A DNA stretch of 64,000 nt from Streptomyces litmocidini (GTDB lineage: Bacteria; Actinomycetota; Actinomycetes; Streptomycetales; Streptomycetaceae): positions 62,001-126,000 of the forward strand of contig NZ_BMTQ01000017.1 in NCBI RefSeq assembly GCF_014649755.1, given 5' to 3'. The notes under the pieces were generated by a model. It was not told where the DNA came from, searched no databases, and saw only the letters and a list, made by a program, of their open reading frames with translations. Positions within the stretch are counted from its first letter, which is position 1. Every line of letters begins with the position of its first letter. Below are positions 38,692 through 46,705 of the stretch, piece by piece. The translations under genes were made by a program, and so were the position numbers.

Positions 38692-38734
38692 AGATTAAGA
38701 GGACTAGACCAGTGCGTCAATAGGTCTGGACCAC
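38692..38734 (-). promoter_or_regulatory. Chitinase promoter with two DasR-like boxes
   Basis: On the minus strand TTGACG (38715-38720) and TAATCT (38692-38697) are 17 nt apart, a good vegetative promoter. Box B (38721-38734, GTGGTCCAGACCTA) lies just upstream of the -35, and box A (38700-38713, ACTGGTCTAGTCCT) lies between -35 and -10. Both match the DasR dre consensus around GGTCTAGACC and also form the 12-bp direct repeat known from Streptomyces chitinase promoters. Confidence 0.8.
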
Positions 38735-38827
38735 AAGGGCCCTTCAGGGGAGCCTGTGAGCCAGCCCACAGGGTTCCGGCCGCTCGCCCCTCGCGGGCCG
38801 TGGCACACTGGCCCTGTATCAGCAGCA

Positions 38828-38954
38828 GCGCACTCCGGGGTCGGTGTAATTCCGAACCGGCGGTATAGTCCGCGACCCGTCCGCAAGCCAGCGGCCGGTT
38901 GACCAGGTGAGATTCCTGGACCGACGGTGAAAGTCCGGATGGGAGGCAGTGCGC
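38828..38954 (+). promoter_or_regulatory. FMN riboswitch (RFN element)
   Basis: All conserved blocks are present in order: TCGGTGTAATTCC, GAACCGGCGGTATAGTCCGCGA, a variable stem, GGTGAGATTCC, and CCGACGGTGAAAGTCCGGATGGGAG. The basal stem P1 is closed by GCGCACT at 38828-38834 and AGTGCGC at 38948-38954. It lies 174 nt before ribD and is expected to shut down the rib operon when FMN is abundant. Confidence 0.96.
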
Positions 38955-39128
38955 GGCGGGCGACCCCTTCCAGGGGTGTGCCGGCCGTACGTCCGCTGGT
39001 CGCCGCAGTTCGTCGGCGTACCCGTGGACCTCCGGCCGTACCGGCGCACCCCGTGCGAAGCGTCGTACCCGCTCTCTGTCGTCATCGACAGGCCCCGGAG
39101 TCCGTGCCCGAAGAGGCAGGAGGACCCG

Positions 39129-40208
39129 GTGGCCCAGCAGGCCGACACCACCGCCATGCGACGCGCCGTCGAGCTCGCCGCACGCGCTCTCGGCGCCACC
39201 AGCCCCAACCCGGTCGTCGGGTGCGTCATCACCGACGCCTCCGGCCACCAGGTCGGCGAAGGCTTCCACCAGGGCGCCGGCGGCCCCCACGCCGAGGTCC
39301 ACGCCCTGCGCGCGGCCGGTGTCCTGGCCCGCGGCGGCACCGCGTACGTCACCCTCGAACCCTGCGACCACACCGGCCGCACCGGCCCCTGCTCCCAGGC
39401 CCTGATCGAGGCCGGGATCAGCCGGGTCGTGTACGCCGTCGGCGACCCGAACCCGCAGGCCGCGGGCGGCGCCGCCACCCTCCGCGCCGCCGGGGTCGAG
39501 GTCGAGCAGGGCCTCCTGGAGGCCGAGGCCGAGGCCGGCAACATCGCCTGGCTCACCTCCGTGCGCCGCGGCCGCCCCTTCGTCCGCTGGAAGTACGCCG
39601 CCACCCTCGACGGCCGGATCGCCGCCGCCGACGGCACCTCCCGCTGGATCAGCTCCGCCGAGTCCCGCGCCGACGTCCACCGGCTGCGCGCCGAGGCCGA
39701 CGCCGTCCTGGTCGGCGGCGGGACGCTGCGCACGGACGACCCGCACCTCGCCGTCCGCGGCGTCGAGAACGCCACCCAGCCGCTGCGGGTCGCCCTCGAC
39801 ACCCGCGCCGAGCTCCTGCCCACCGCCCGGATCCTCGACGACGCCGCGCCCACCCTGCTGGTCGTCGGCGAGGACGCCGACACCCGGCACCTGCCCGACG
39901 TCGAACTGCTCCGGCTGCCCCTGCACGACGGTCGCGTCGGCGTGCACGAGCTGCTCGCCCGGCTGCACGCGCGCGACGTCCGCTCCGTCCTCCTCGAAGG
40001 CGGCCCCACCCTCGCGGGCGCCTTCGTCGCCGCGGGAGCCGTCGACCAGGTCGTCGGCTACCTCGCCCCGGTCCTCCTCGGCGCGGGCCCCACCGCCCTC
40101 GCCGACGCCGGAATCTCCACCCTCACCGAGGCGTTGCGGCTCGACGTCACCGAGACCGCGCGCATCGGATCCGACCTCCGCATCACCGCCACCCTCAAGG
40201 GAGCCTGA
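39129..40208 (+). CDS. ribD: Bifunctional riboflavin biosynthesis deaminase/reductase
   Basis: Deaminates the pyrimidine intermediate of riboflavin synthesis and then reduces its ribose side chain. 359 residues. The deaminase zinc site is HAE in GPHAEVHAL with PCDHTGRTGPC; the NADPH-dependent reductase domain starts near residue 150 (RPFVRWKYAATLDGRIAA). GTG 39129 is set by AGGAGG about 7 nt upstream; the frame runs back into the riboswitch, but that part is leader. First gene of the FMN-controlled operon, 2 nt before ribE. Confidence 0.94.
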   Translation: MAQQADTTAMRRAVELAARALGATSPNPVVGCVITDASGHQVGEGFHQGAGGPHAEVHALRAAGVLARGGTAYVTLEPCDHTGRTGPCSQALIEAGISRVVYAVGDPNPQAAGGAATLRAAGVEVEQGLLEAEAEAGNIAWLTSVRRGRPFVRWKYAATLDGRIAAADGTSRWISSAESRADVHRLRAEADAVLVGGGTLRTDDPHLAVRGVENATQPLRVALDTRAELLPTARILDDAAPTLLVVGEDADTRHLPDVELLRLPLHDGRVGVHELLARLHARDVRSVLLEGGPTLAGAFVAAGAVDQVVGYLAPVLLGAGPTALADAGISTLTEALRLDVTETARIGSDLRITATLKGA

Positions 40209-40210
40209 CC

Positions 40211-40819
40211 GTGTTCACCGGAATCGTCGAAGAACTGGGCGAGGTCGTCGCCGTCGAGCAGCTGGAGGACGCCTCCCGCTTCCGGCTGCGCGGCCCCCTG
40301 GTCACGGAAGGCGCCCAGCACGGCGACTCCATCGCCGTCAACGGGGTCTGTCTCACGGTCGTCGAGTTCGGCGACGGCGAGTTCACCGCCGACGTCATGG
40401 CCGAGACCCTCAAGCGGTCCAGCCTCGGCGCCCTCGAAGTCGGCTCCCGGGTCAACCTGGAGCGGCCCATGGCCGTCGGCGGCCGCCTCGGCGGCCACAT
40501 CGTCCAGGGCCACGTGGACGGCACCGGCACCATCCTGGAGCGGACCCCGTCCGAGCACTGGGAACTGGTCAAGGTCGGGCTGCCCGCCCACCTCTCCCGG
40601 TACGTCGTCGAGAAGGGCTCGATCACGGTCGACGGCGTCAGCCTCACCGTTGTCGAGGTCGCCGACGACTGGTTCACCATCAGCCTCATCCCGACCACCC
40701 TCGACCTGACCACGCTCGGCACCAAGCAGTCCGGCGACCCGGTCAACCTCGAAGTGGACGTCATCGCCAAGTACGTCGAGCGGCTGCTCGGCACCGACGC
40801 CAAGGAGAACGAGAAGTGA
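40211..40819 (+). CDS. ribE: Riboflavin synthase alpha subunit
   Basis: Dismutates two lumazines to riboflavin. 202 residues from GTG 40211, giving the family start FTGIVEELGEV. The two homologous barrels are visible: SIAVNGVCLTVVE and SITVDGVSLTVVE, with GHIVQGHVDGTG between them. It sits 2 nt after ribD and overlaps the next gene by 4 nt. Confidence 0.95.
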   Translation: MFTGIVEELGEVVAVEQLEDASRFRLRGPLVTEGAQHGDSIAVNGVCLTVVEFGDGEFTADVMAETLKRSSLGALEVGSRVNLERPMAVGGRLGGHIVQGHVDGTGTILERTPSEHWELVKVGLPAHLSRYVVEKGSITVDGVSLTVVEVADDWFTISLIPTTLDLTTLGTKQSGDPVNLEVDVIAKYVERLLGTDAKENEK

Positions 40820-41454
40820 ACTGGCTCAACTCCGAGGCGTTCGCGGTCCTCGGCCAGCACATCATGTGGTCCGACATGATCGGCAACACGATCGGCCTCA
40901 TAGCCCTCGCGCTCGGCTGGCGCCGCTCCATCCTCACCTGGCCCGCCCAGCTCCTCTCCGGCGTCATCCTCGTCGGCGCCTACGCCTCCGCCCACCTCTC
41001 CGGCGGCGTCGGCAAGCAGCTCCTCGTCATCGGCGTCGCCGCCTGGGGCTGGTGGCAGTGGAACCGCGGCAAGCAGCAGGCCCAGGACGGCTCCATCGCC
41101 GTCCGCTTCGCCACCTGGAAGGAGCGCGGACTGCTCCTGGCGGGCGCGGCCCTCGGCACCCTCGCCGTCGGCGGCCTCTTCACCCTCTACCCGTCGCTCT
41201 CCTGGAGCCCCTGGGCCGACGCGTACATCTTCGTCGGCACCCTCGTCGCGATGGTCGCCCAGGCCCGCGGCCTCGTCGAGTTCTGGTTCGCCTGGCTCCT
41301 CGTCGACCTCGTCGGCGTCCCGCTCGCCTTCGACAGCGGCCTCGCCTTCTCCGGCCTCGTCTACGTCATCTACTTCGCCCTCGTCATCTGGGGCATGCGC
41401 GACTGGTGGCTCCGGACGCGCACGACCTCCGCTCTGGAAGGAGCCACGGCATGA
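40816..41454 (+). CDS. ribM: Riboflavin transporter of the PnuC/RibM family
   Basis: 212 residues, about six hydrophobic segments; the PnuC-type pattern includes WSDMIGNTIGLIALALGWRRS and WWQWNRGKQ. In Streptomyces davaonensis the protein encoded at this place in the rib operon (RibM) imports riboflavin and roseoflavin, so a flavin substrate fits better here than nicotinamide riboside. GTG 40816 overlaps ribE; the end overlaps ribBA (ATGA). FMN control through the upstream riboswitch. Confidence 0.88.
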   Translation: MNWLNSEAFAVLGQHIMWSDMIGNTIGLIALALGWRRSILTWPAQLLSGVILVGAYASAHLSGGVGKQLLVIGVAAWGWWQWNRGKQQAQDGSIAVRFATWKERGLLLAGAALGTLAVGGLFTLYPSLSWSPWADAYIFVGTLVAMVAQARGLVEFWFAWLLVDLVGVPLAFDSGLAFSGLVYVIYFALVIWGMRDWWLRTRTTSALEGATA

Positions 41455-42728
41455 GCGCGCTTCCGATCTGGGACACCACCGACCTGGCCCTCGACCCCGT
41501 CGAGCAGGCCGTCCGCGACATCGCCGCCGGCCGCCCCGTCGTCGTCGTCGACGACGAGGACCGCGAGAACGAGGGCGACCTCGTCATCGCCGCCGAGAAG
41601 GCCACCCCCGAGATCGTCGCCTTCATGATGAGCGAGTGCCGCGGCCTGATCTGCGCCCCCATGGAGGAGGAGGAGCTGCGGCGCCTCGAACTCCCGCAGA
41701 TGGTCGAGCACAACACCGAGTCGATGCGCACGGCCTTCACCGTCTCCGTGGACGCGTCCCCCGCCCACGGCGTCACCACCGGCATCTCCGCCGCCGACCG
41801 CGCCACCACCCTGCGGATGCTGGCCTCCGGCCGCCACGAGCCCGGCGACTTCGTCCGCCCCGGCCACATCTTCCCGCTGCGGGCCAAGCCCGGCGGCGTC
41901 CTCGCCCGCAACGGACACACCGAGGCCGCCGTCGACCTCGCCCGCCTCGCGGGCCTCCGCCCGGCCGGCGCGATCGTCGAGATCGCCGGCGAGGACGGCG
42001 TCATGCTCCGGCTGCCCGAGCTCGTCCCGTTCGCCCGCAAGCACGGCCTGACGATCATCTCCATCGAGGACCTGATCGCCTACCGCCGCTCCGCCGAGCC
42101 GACCGTCCGCCGCGAGGCCGAGGTCCAGCTCCCCACCGCGCACGGCGAGTTCACCGCGTACGGCTACCGCTCCACCGTCGACGGCGTCGAGCACGTCGCC
42201 CTCGTCCACGGCGAGATCGGCGACGGCGAGGACGTCCTCGTCCGGGTCCACTCCGAGTGCCTGACCGGCGACATCTTCCAGTCGCAGCGCTGCGACTGCG
42301 GCCCCCAGCTGCAGGCCTCCATGGAGCGGATCACCGAGGCCGGGCGCGGCGTCGTCGTCTACCTGCGCGGCCACGAGGGCCGCGGCATCGGCCTGCTGTC
42401 CAAGCTGCGCGCGTACGAGCTCCAGGAACGCGGTCGCGACACCCTCGACGCCAATCTGGAGCTCGGACTGCCCGCCGACGCCCGCGACTACGCGGCCGGC
42501 GCGCAGATCCTCGGGGACCTCGGCGTCCGCAGCCTCCGCCTGCTGACCAACAACCCCGACAAGATCGACGCCCTCACCCGGCACGGCCTCCGGGTCGAGG
42601 GCCGGGAGCCCATGCCGGTCCAGGCCGGCGAGCACAACCTCCGCTACCTGCGCACCAAGCGGGACCGGATGGGCCACGACCTGCCCTGGCTGGACGGCTC
42701 CCCGGCCTCCACCTGCGGCAACCAGTAA
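41451..42728 (+). CDS. ribBA: Bifunctional 3,4-DHBP synthase / GTP cyclohydrolase II
   Basis: Supplies both precursors of lumazine. 425 residues. DHBP-synthase half (about 1-205) with DDEDRENEGDL and the HGVTTGISAADRA stretch; GTP cyclohydrolase II half with the zinc site HSECLTGDIFQSQRCDCGPQ split by its spacer, and GHEGRGIGL. ATG 41451 overlaps the ribM stop and follows GGAAGGAGCC. It precedes ribH by 31 nt. Confidence 0.96.
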   Translation: MSALPIWDTTDLALDPVEQAVRDIAAGRPVVVVDDEDRENEGDLVIAAEKATPEIVAFMMSECRGLICAPMEEEELRRLELPQMVEHNTESMRTAFTVSVDASPAHGVTTGISAADRATTLRMLASGRHEPGDFVRPGHIFPLRAKPGGVLARNGHTEAAVDLARLAGLRPAGAIVEIAGEDGVMLRLPELVPFARKHGLTIISIEDLIAYRRSAEPTVRREAEVQLPTAHGEFTAYGYRSTVDGVEHVALVHGEIGDGEDVLVRVHSECLTGDIFQSQRCDCGPQLQASMERITEAGRGVVVYLRGHEGRGIGLLSKLRAYELQERGRDTLDANLELGLPADARDYAAGAQILGDLGVRSLRLLTNNPDKIDALTRHGLRVEGREPMPVQAGEHNLRYLRTKRDRMGHDLPWLDGSPASTCGNQ

Positions 42729-42759
42729 GCACGTACGTACGAAATCGGCTAGGAGAGAC

Positions 42760-43245
42760 ATGAGCGGCAAGGGCGCACCCGTCCTCAGCGTGAAGAACTG
42801 CGGCGACCTCCGGGTCGCGGTCATCGCGGCGCAGTGGCACGAGAAGATCATGGACGGTCTCGTCGACGGCGCCCTGCGCGCCCTCAGCGAGCTCGGCATC
42901 GACGAGCCGACGCTGCTGCGCGTCCCCGGCAGCTTCGAGCTCCCGGTCGTGGCGAAGGTCCTCGCGGGACGCGGCTACGATGCCATCGTGGCGCTCGGCG
43001 TCGTCATCCGCGGCGGAACGCCGCACTTCGAGTACGTGTGCCAGGGCGTCACCCACGGCCTCACCCAGGTCTCGATCGACACCGGCGTACCCGTCGGATT
43101 CGGTGTCCTCACCGTCGACAACGAGGAGCAGGCGCTCGACCGGGCCGGCCTCGAAGGATCCTCCGAGGACAAGGGCCACGAGGCCGTCACCGCCGCCGTC
43201 GCCACCGCCACCACGCTGCGCACGGTCAGCGAACCCTGGCGCTAG
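42760..43245 (+). CDS. ribH: 6,7-dimethyl-8-ribityllumazine synthase
   Basis: 161 residues, the shell-forming lumazine synthase. RVAVIAAQWHEKIMDGL at the N-terminus, GSFELPVVAK and the catalytic histidine in RGGTPHFEYVC. It closes the rib operon; hisE starts 35 nt later. Confidence 0.96.
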   Translation: MSGKGAPVLSVKNCGDLRVAVIAAQWHEKIMDGLVDGALRALSELGIDEPTLLRVPGSFELPVVAKVLAGRGYDAIVALGVVIRGGTPHFEYVCQGVTHGLTQVSIDTGVPVGFGVLTVDNEEQALDRAGLEGSSEDKGHEAVTAAVATATTLRTVSEPWR

Positions 43246-43280
43246 TCACGCGACCCTCACCCCGTACTCTTAGGACCATC

Positions 43281-43553
43281 ATGGCGAACAAAACCTTCGA
43301 AGAGCTCTTCGCGGAGCTCAAGCTCAAGGCAGAGACCGGCGACCCGGCCACCTCCCGCACCGCGGAACTGGTGGACAAGGGCGTCCATGCCATCGGCAAG
43401 AAGGTCGTCGAGGAGGCCGCAGAGGTCTGGATGGCCGCCGAGTACGAGGGCAAGGAAGCGGCCGCCGAGGAGATCTCGCAGCTGCTGTACCACGTCCAGG
43501 TGATGATGGTCGCCCGCGGGATCTCGCTCGACGACGTCTACGCCCACCTCTGA
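43281..43553 (+). CDS. hisE: Phosphoribosyl-ATP pyrophosphohydrolase
   Basis: Second step of histidine synthesis. 90 residues, all-alpha MazG-like fold with KKVVEEAAEVWMAAEYEGKEAAAEEISQLLYH-type acidic metal-binding helices. ATG 43281; TACTCT at 43265-43270 could serve as a -10 for a very short leader. Separated by 60 nt from hisG. The other his genes are not in the window. Confidence 0.95.
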   Translation: MANKTFEELFAELKLKAETGDPATSRTAELVDKGVHAIGKKVVEEAAEVWMAAEYEGKEAAAEEISQLLYHVQVMMVARGISLDDVYAHL

Positions 43554-43613
43554 GCACCACCCGGAAAAGCTCCACACCCTCCCCAGAACTCCCAGGCAAA
43601 GGAAGCCCACCCC

Positions 43614-44462
43614 ATGCTGCGCATCGCCGTCCCCAACAAGGGTTCCCTCTCCGGACCTGCGTCGGCAATGCTCCATGAGGCCGGCTACCGCCAGCGCAAG
43701 GAGTCCAAGGAGCTCGTGGTCATCGACCCCGACAACGAGGTCGAGTTCTTCTACCTGCGGCCGAAGGACATCGCGATCTACGTCGCCTCCGGGAAGCTGG
43801 ACATCGGCATCACCGGCCGTGACCTGCTCCTGGACTCCGGAGCCAGCGCCGAGGAGATCCTCGCGCTGAACTTCGGCCGCTCCACCTTCCGCTACGCCAC
43901 CCGCCCGGGCACCGCGAACGGCCCCGAGGACTTCGGCGGCATGACGATCGCCACCTCCTACGAGGGCATCGTCGCCAAGCACCTCGCCGACCAGGGCATC
44001 GACGCCTCCGTCGTCCACCTCGACGGCGCCGTCGAGACCGCGATCCAGCTGGGCGTCGCCCAGGTCATCGCGGACGTCGTGGAGACCGGCACCAGCCTGC
44101 GCAACGCGGGCCTGGAGGTCATCGGCGAGCCGATCCTGACCTCCGAGGCCGTCGTCGTCCGCCGCCACGGCGCCTCGGACGACCACTCGCAGGTGCAGCA
44201 GTTCATGCGCCGCCTCCAGGGCGTCCTGGTCGCCCGCTCGTACGTGATGATGGACTACGACTGCCGGGCCGAGCACCTGGAGCAGGCCGTCGCCCTCACC
44301 CCCGGCCTGGAGTCGCCGACCGTCTCCCCGCTGCACAACGAGGGCTGGGTCGCCGTCCGCGCGATGGTCCCCGCCAAGGAGGCGCAGCGGATCATGGACG
44401 ACCTGTACGAGATCGGTGCCCGCGCCATCCTCACCACCGCCATCCACGCCTGCCGCCTCTGA
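43614..44462 (+). CDS. hisG: ATP phosphoribosyltransferase, long form
   Basis: First, feedback-controlled step of histidine synthesis. 282 residues, long-form enzyme with its own C-terminal ACT-like regulatory domain (VSPLHNEGWVAVRAMVPAKEAQRIM), so HisZ is not needed. LRIAVPNKGSLSGPA at the start and DIGITGRDLLLDSG, typical of the catalytic domain. AAGGAAG lies upstream. Confidence 0.96.
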   Translation: MLRIAVPNKGSLSGPASAMLHEAGYRQRKESKELVVIDPDNEVEFFYLRPKDIAIYVASGKLDIGITGRDLLLDSGASAEEILALNFGRSTFRYATRPGTANGPEDFGGMTIATSYEGIVAKHLADQGIDASVVHLDGAVETAIQLGVAQVIADVVETGTSLRNAGLEVIGEPILTSEAVVVRRHGASDDHSQVQQFMRRLQGVLVARSYVMMDYDCRAEHLEQAVALTPGLESPTVSPLHNEGWVAVRAMVPAKEAQRIMDDLYEIGARAILTTAIHACRL

Positions 44463-44517
44463 CGGCCGACAGGCCCGCACGCACCTTCAGGCACCTTCAG
44501 GCACCGAGGAACCCCCG

Positions 44518-44970
44518 ATGTCCCAGACCGCACCGCCCGCCCTCCCGGTCACCTTCCGGCCCGGGCGCACCCGGGCCGTCCTGCTGACCATGAGCGTCGC
44601 GATCTTCGTGGTCATCACCGCCGTCGCGATGATGCTGGAGCGGCTGGGGCCGGGGGAGCGCGCCACCTTCGTCTTCACCGCCGCGCTGCTGTCCGGGGTC
44701 CTCGTCCTGCTCAGCCGCCCCAAGGTCGTCGCCGACGACGAGGGCGTCACGGTGGTCAACATCGTCAGGACCCGGCGCCTCGCCTGGGCGGAGATCCTCA
44801 AGGTCAACCTCCGCCCCGGCGACCCCTGGGTCTTCCTCGACCTCAGCGACGGCACCAGCCTTCCGGCGCTCGGCATCCAGCCCGGCATCGCCAGGGAAGC
44901 GGCGATCCGCGACGCCCGCGCCCTGCGGGCCCTCGCGGACAGTCACGGGACGGGCTCGGAAACCCGCTGA
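44518..44970 (+). CDS. PH-domain membrane protein
   Basis: 150 residues: two membrane segments (about 25-45 and 55-72), then a PH-like beta domain (VADDEGVTVVNIVRTRRLAWAEILKVNLR). The family often has a short PH domain at the membrane; function unknown. GAGGA precedes ATG 44518. A 10-bp tandem repeat (GCACCTTCAG twice, at 44481-44500) lies just upstream. It follows hisG by 55 nt and may be co-transcribed. Confidence 0.85.
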   Translation: MSQTAPPALPVTFRPGRTRAVLLTMSVAIFVVITAVAMMLERLGPGERATFVFTAALLSGVLVLLSRPKVVADDEGVTVVNIVRTRRLAWAEILKVNLRPGDPWVFLDLSDGTSLPALGIQPGIAREAAIRDARALRALADSHGTGSETR

Positions 44971-44976
44971 GACCCC

Positions 44977-45008
44977 GGGACGGACCGGGGCGAACCCGGG
45001 TCCGTCCC
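44977..45008 (+). terminator. Hairpin after the PH-domain gene
   Basis: GGGACGGACC at 44977-44986 pairs with GGTCCGTCCC at 44999-45008; three more G-C pairs can form inside. It begins 6 nt after the stop. Confidence 0.65.
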
Positions 45009-45058
45009 CCATCCGGGGCCGACCCCCTGCCCCTCGCGGCGTTCCCATGACTACTCTG

Positions 45059-45090
45059 GAGACGGTGGTGCCGAGCGGCACCACCGTCTC
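45059..45090 (+). terminator. Second hairpin before the CNNM gene
   Basis: A 14-bp perfect stem (45059-45072 with 45077-45090) with a GAGC tetraloop, 120 nt before the next start. It could be a back-up terminator or a 5' structure of the following mRNA. Confidence 0.55.
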
Positions 45091-45211
45091 GCGTGTGCAG
45101 GGCCGCTGCCGCGGCCCGCGAGACCACCCTTCGACCCGAGGAGTGACTCCCTCCAGCAATGGACGGATCGTCCGGTAGTACCCGCGCCGCCCCCTCCCCG
45201 GAGGCGGCGGC

Positions 45212-46705
45212 ATGATCATCTCTCTTCTGCTGCTCTTCGCGGCCTTCCTCCTGATCCTCGCCAACGGCTTCTTCGTGGCCGCCGAGTTCGGTCTCGTGAC
45301 CGTCGAGCGCGCCGAGGCCGAGCGGGCGGCGGCCGACGGCGACCGGCGTGCCCGCACCGTCGTCACCGCGCTACGCGAGCTGTCCTTCCAGCTCTCCGGC
45401 ACCCAGCTCGGCATCACGATCACCTCGCTGGTCGTCGGCATGCTCGCCGAGCCCGCGCTCGCCGGGCTGCTGCACGGGCCCCTCACCGCGACCGGACTGC
45501 CCGAAGGGGTCGTCTCCGGGATCTCGGTGGTGGTCGGCATGCTGCTCGCCTCCGCCGTCCAGATGGTGGTCGGCGAGCTGGTCCCGAAGAACTGGGCGGT
45601 CTCCCGGCCGCTCCAGGTCGCCCGTTTCGTCGCCACCCCGCAGCGCCGCTTCTCGGCGCTGTTCCGGCCGGTGATCTCCCTGCTCAACCGGGTCGCCAAC
45701 CGGCTGGTACGGCTCCTGGGCGTCGAGCCCACCGAGGAGCTGGACTCGGTCCGCACCCCCGGCGAGCTCGTCTCGCTGGCCCGGCACTCCGCCCAGGCCG
45801 GCGCGCTCGAACAGGACACCGCCGACCTCTTCGTACGGACCCTGACCCTCGGCGGTCTCACCGCCGAGCAGGTCATGACCCCGCGCGTGAAGGTGAGCGC
45901 CCTCCAGTCGGACGCCACCGCGGCCGACGTCGTCAACCTCACCCGGGCCACCGGCCTCTCGCGCTTCCCGGTCTACCGGGACCGCATCGACGAGATCGTC
46001 GGCATGGTCCACCTCAAGGACGCGCTCGCCGTCGCCCCGCACGCGCGCCTGCGCACCCCCGTCGGAAGGATCGCGGTCCCGCCGCTCCTCGTCCCCGAGA
46101 CGCTGCCCGCCCAGACGCTCCTGGAGCGGCTGCGCCGGGAGCAGCCGATCGCGGTGGTCGTCGACGAGTACGGCGGCACGGCCGGGGTCGTCACCCTGGA
46201 GGACATCGTGGAGGAGCTCGTCGGCGAGGTCCGCGACGAGCACGACACCGCCGCCGACGGGCGGCCCGAGCTGGCCGCGGCGCCCGCCGAGGACGGCCGC
46301 CCCGCCTGGGAGGCCGACGGCTCCTGCCGGGTCCACACCCTGCGCCGGATAGGCCTCGACGTGCCCGACGGGCCGTACGAGACCGTCGCCGGACTGGTCG
46401 CCGACCTCCTCGGGCGCATTCCGGCCCCCGGGGACCGCGCCGAGCTGCCCGGCTGGCGCCTCTCGGTCCGCCAGGTCGACCGCTACCGCGCCGAGCGGGT
46501 CCGGATCGTCCGTACGGCGCCCGACCCGAACCCGACCGGGACACCGGCCTCCGGCCCGGACCCGGTGGGGGCACCGGTCCTCGACACGAGTCGGGTGGGG
46601 GCGTCGGTCTCCGGCCCGGAGTCGGCCAGGGCCCCGGCCTGCCGGCCGGGCTCGGACGCGGTGGGCGCGGCCCCGGTGCCCGTTCCCGCGGAGGCGGGCC
46701 GATGA
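45212..46705 (+). CDS. CNNM/CorC-type membrane protein (first of pair)
   Basis: 497 residues. A DUF21/CNNM membrane domain (about 1-190, LANGFFVAAEFGLV and GTQLGITITSLVVG), a CBS pair (about 205-330), and a CorC/HlyC-associated domain (about 350-435). CNNM proteins are linked to magnesium or other divalent cation export or homeostasis; the old name hemolysin is misleading. GGAGG precedes the ATG. The C-terminal 60 residues are a low-complexity Gly/Pro/Ser tail encoded by degenerate repeats. It overlaps the second CNNM gene by 4 nt. Confidence 0.92.
   Translation: MIISLLLLFAAFLLILANGFFVAAEFGLVTVERAEAERAAADGDRRARTVVTALRELSFQLSGTQLGITITSLVVGMLAEPALAGLLHGPLTATGLPEGVVSGISVVVGMLLASAVQMVVGELVPKNWAVSRPLQVARFVATPQRRFSALFRPVISLLNRVANRLVRLLGVEPTEELDSVRTPGELVSLARHSAQAGALEQDTADLFVRTLTLGGLTAEQVMTPRVKVSALQSDATAADVVNLTRATGLSRFPVYRDRIDEIVGMVHLKDALAVAPHARLRTPVGRIAVPPLLVPETLPAQTLLERLRREQPIAVVVDEYGGTAGVVTLEDIVEELVGEVRDEHDTAADGRPELAAAPAEDGRPAWEADGSCRVHTLRRIGLDVPDGPYETVAGLVADLLGRIPAPGDRAELPGWRLSVRQVDRYRAERVRIVRTAPDPNPTGTPASGPDPVGAPVLDTSRVGASVSGPESARAPACRPGSDAVGAAPVPVPAEAGR

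Noticed and set aside
36003..38723. 906-codon open frame on the plus strand opposite the chitinase
   Set aside because: Shadow of the chitinase codon pattern; no domain and no ribosome site.
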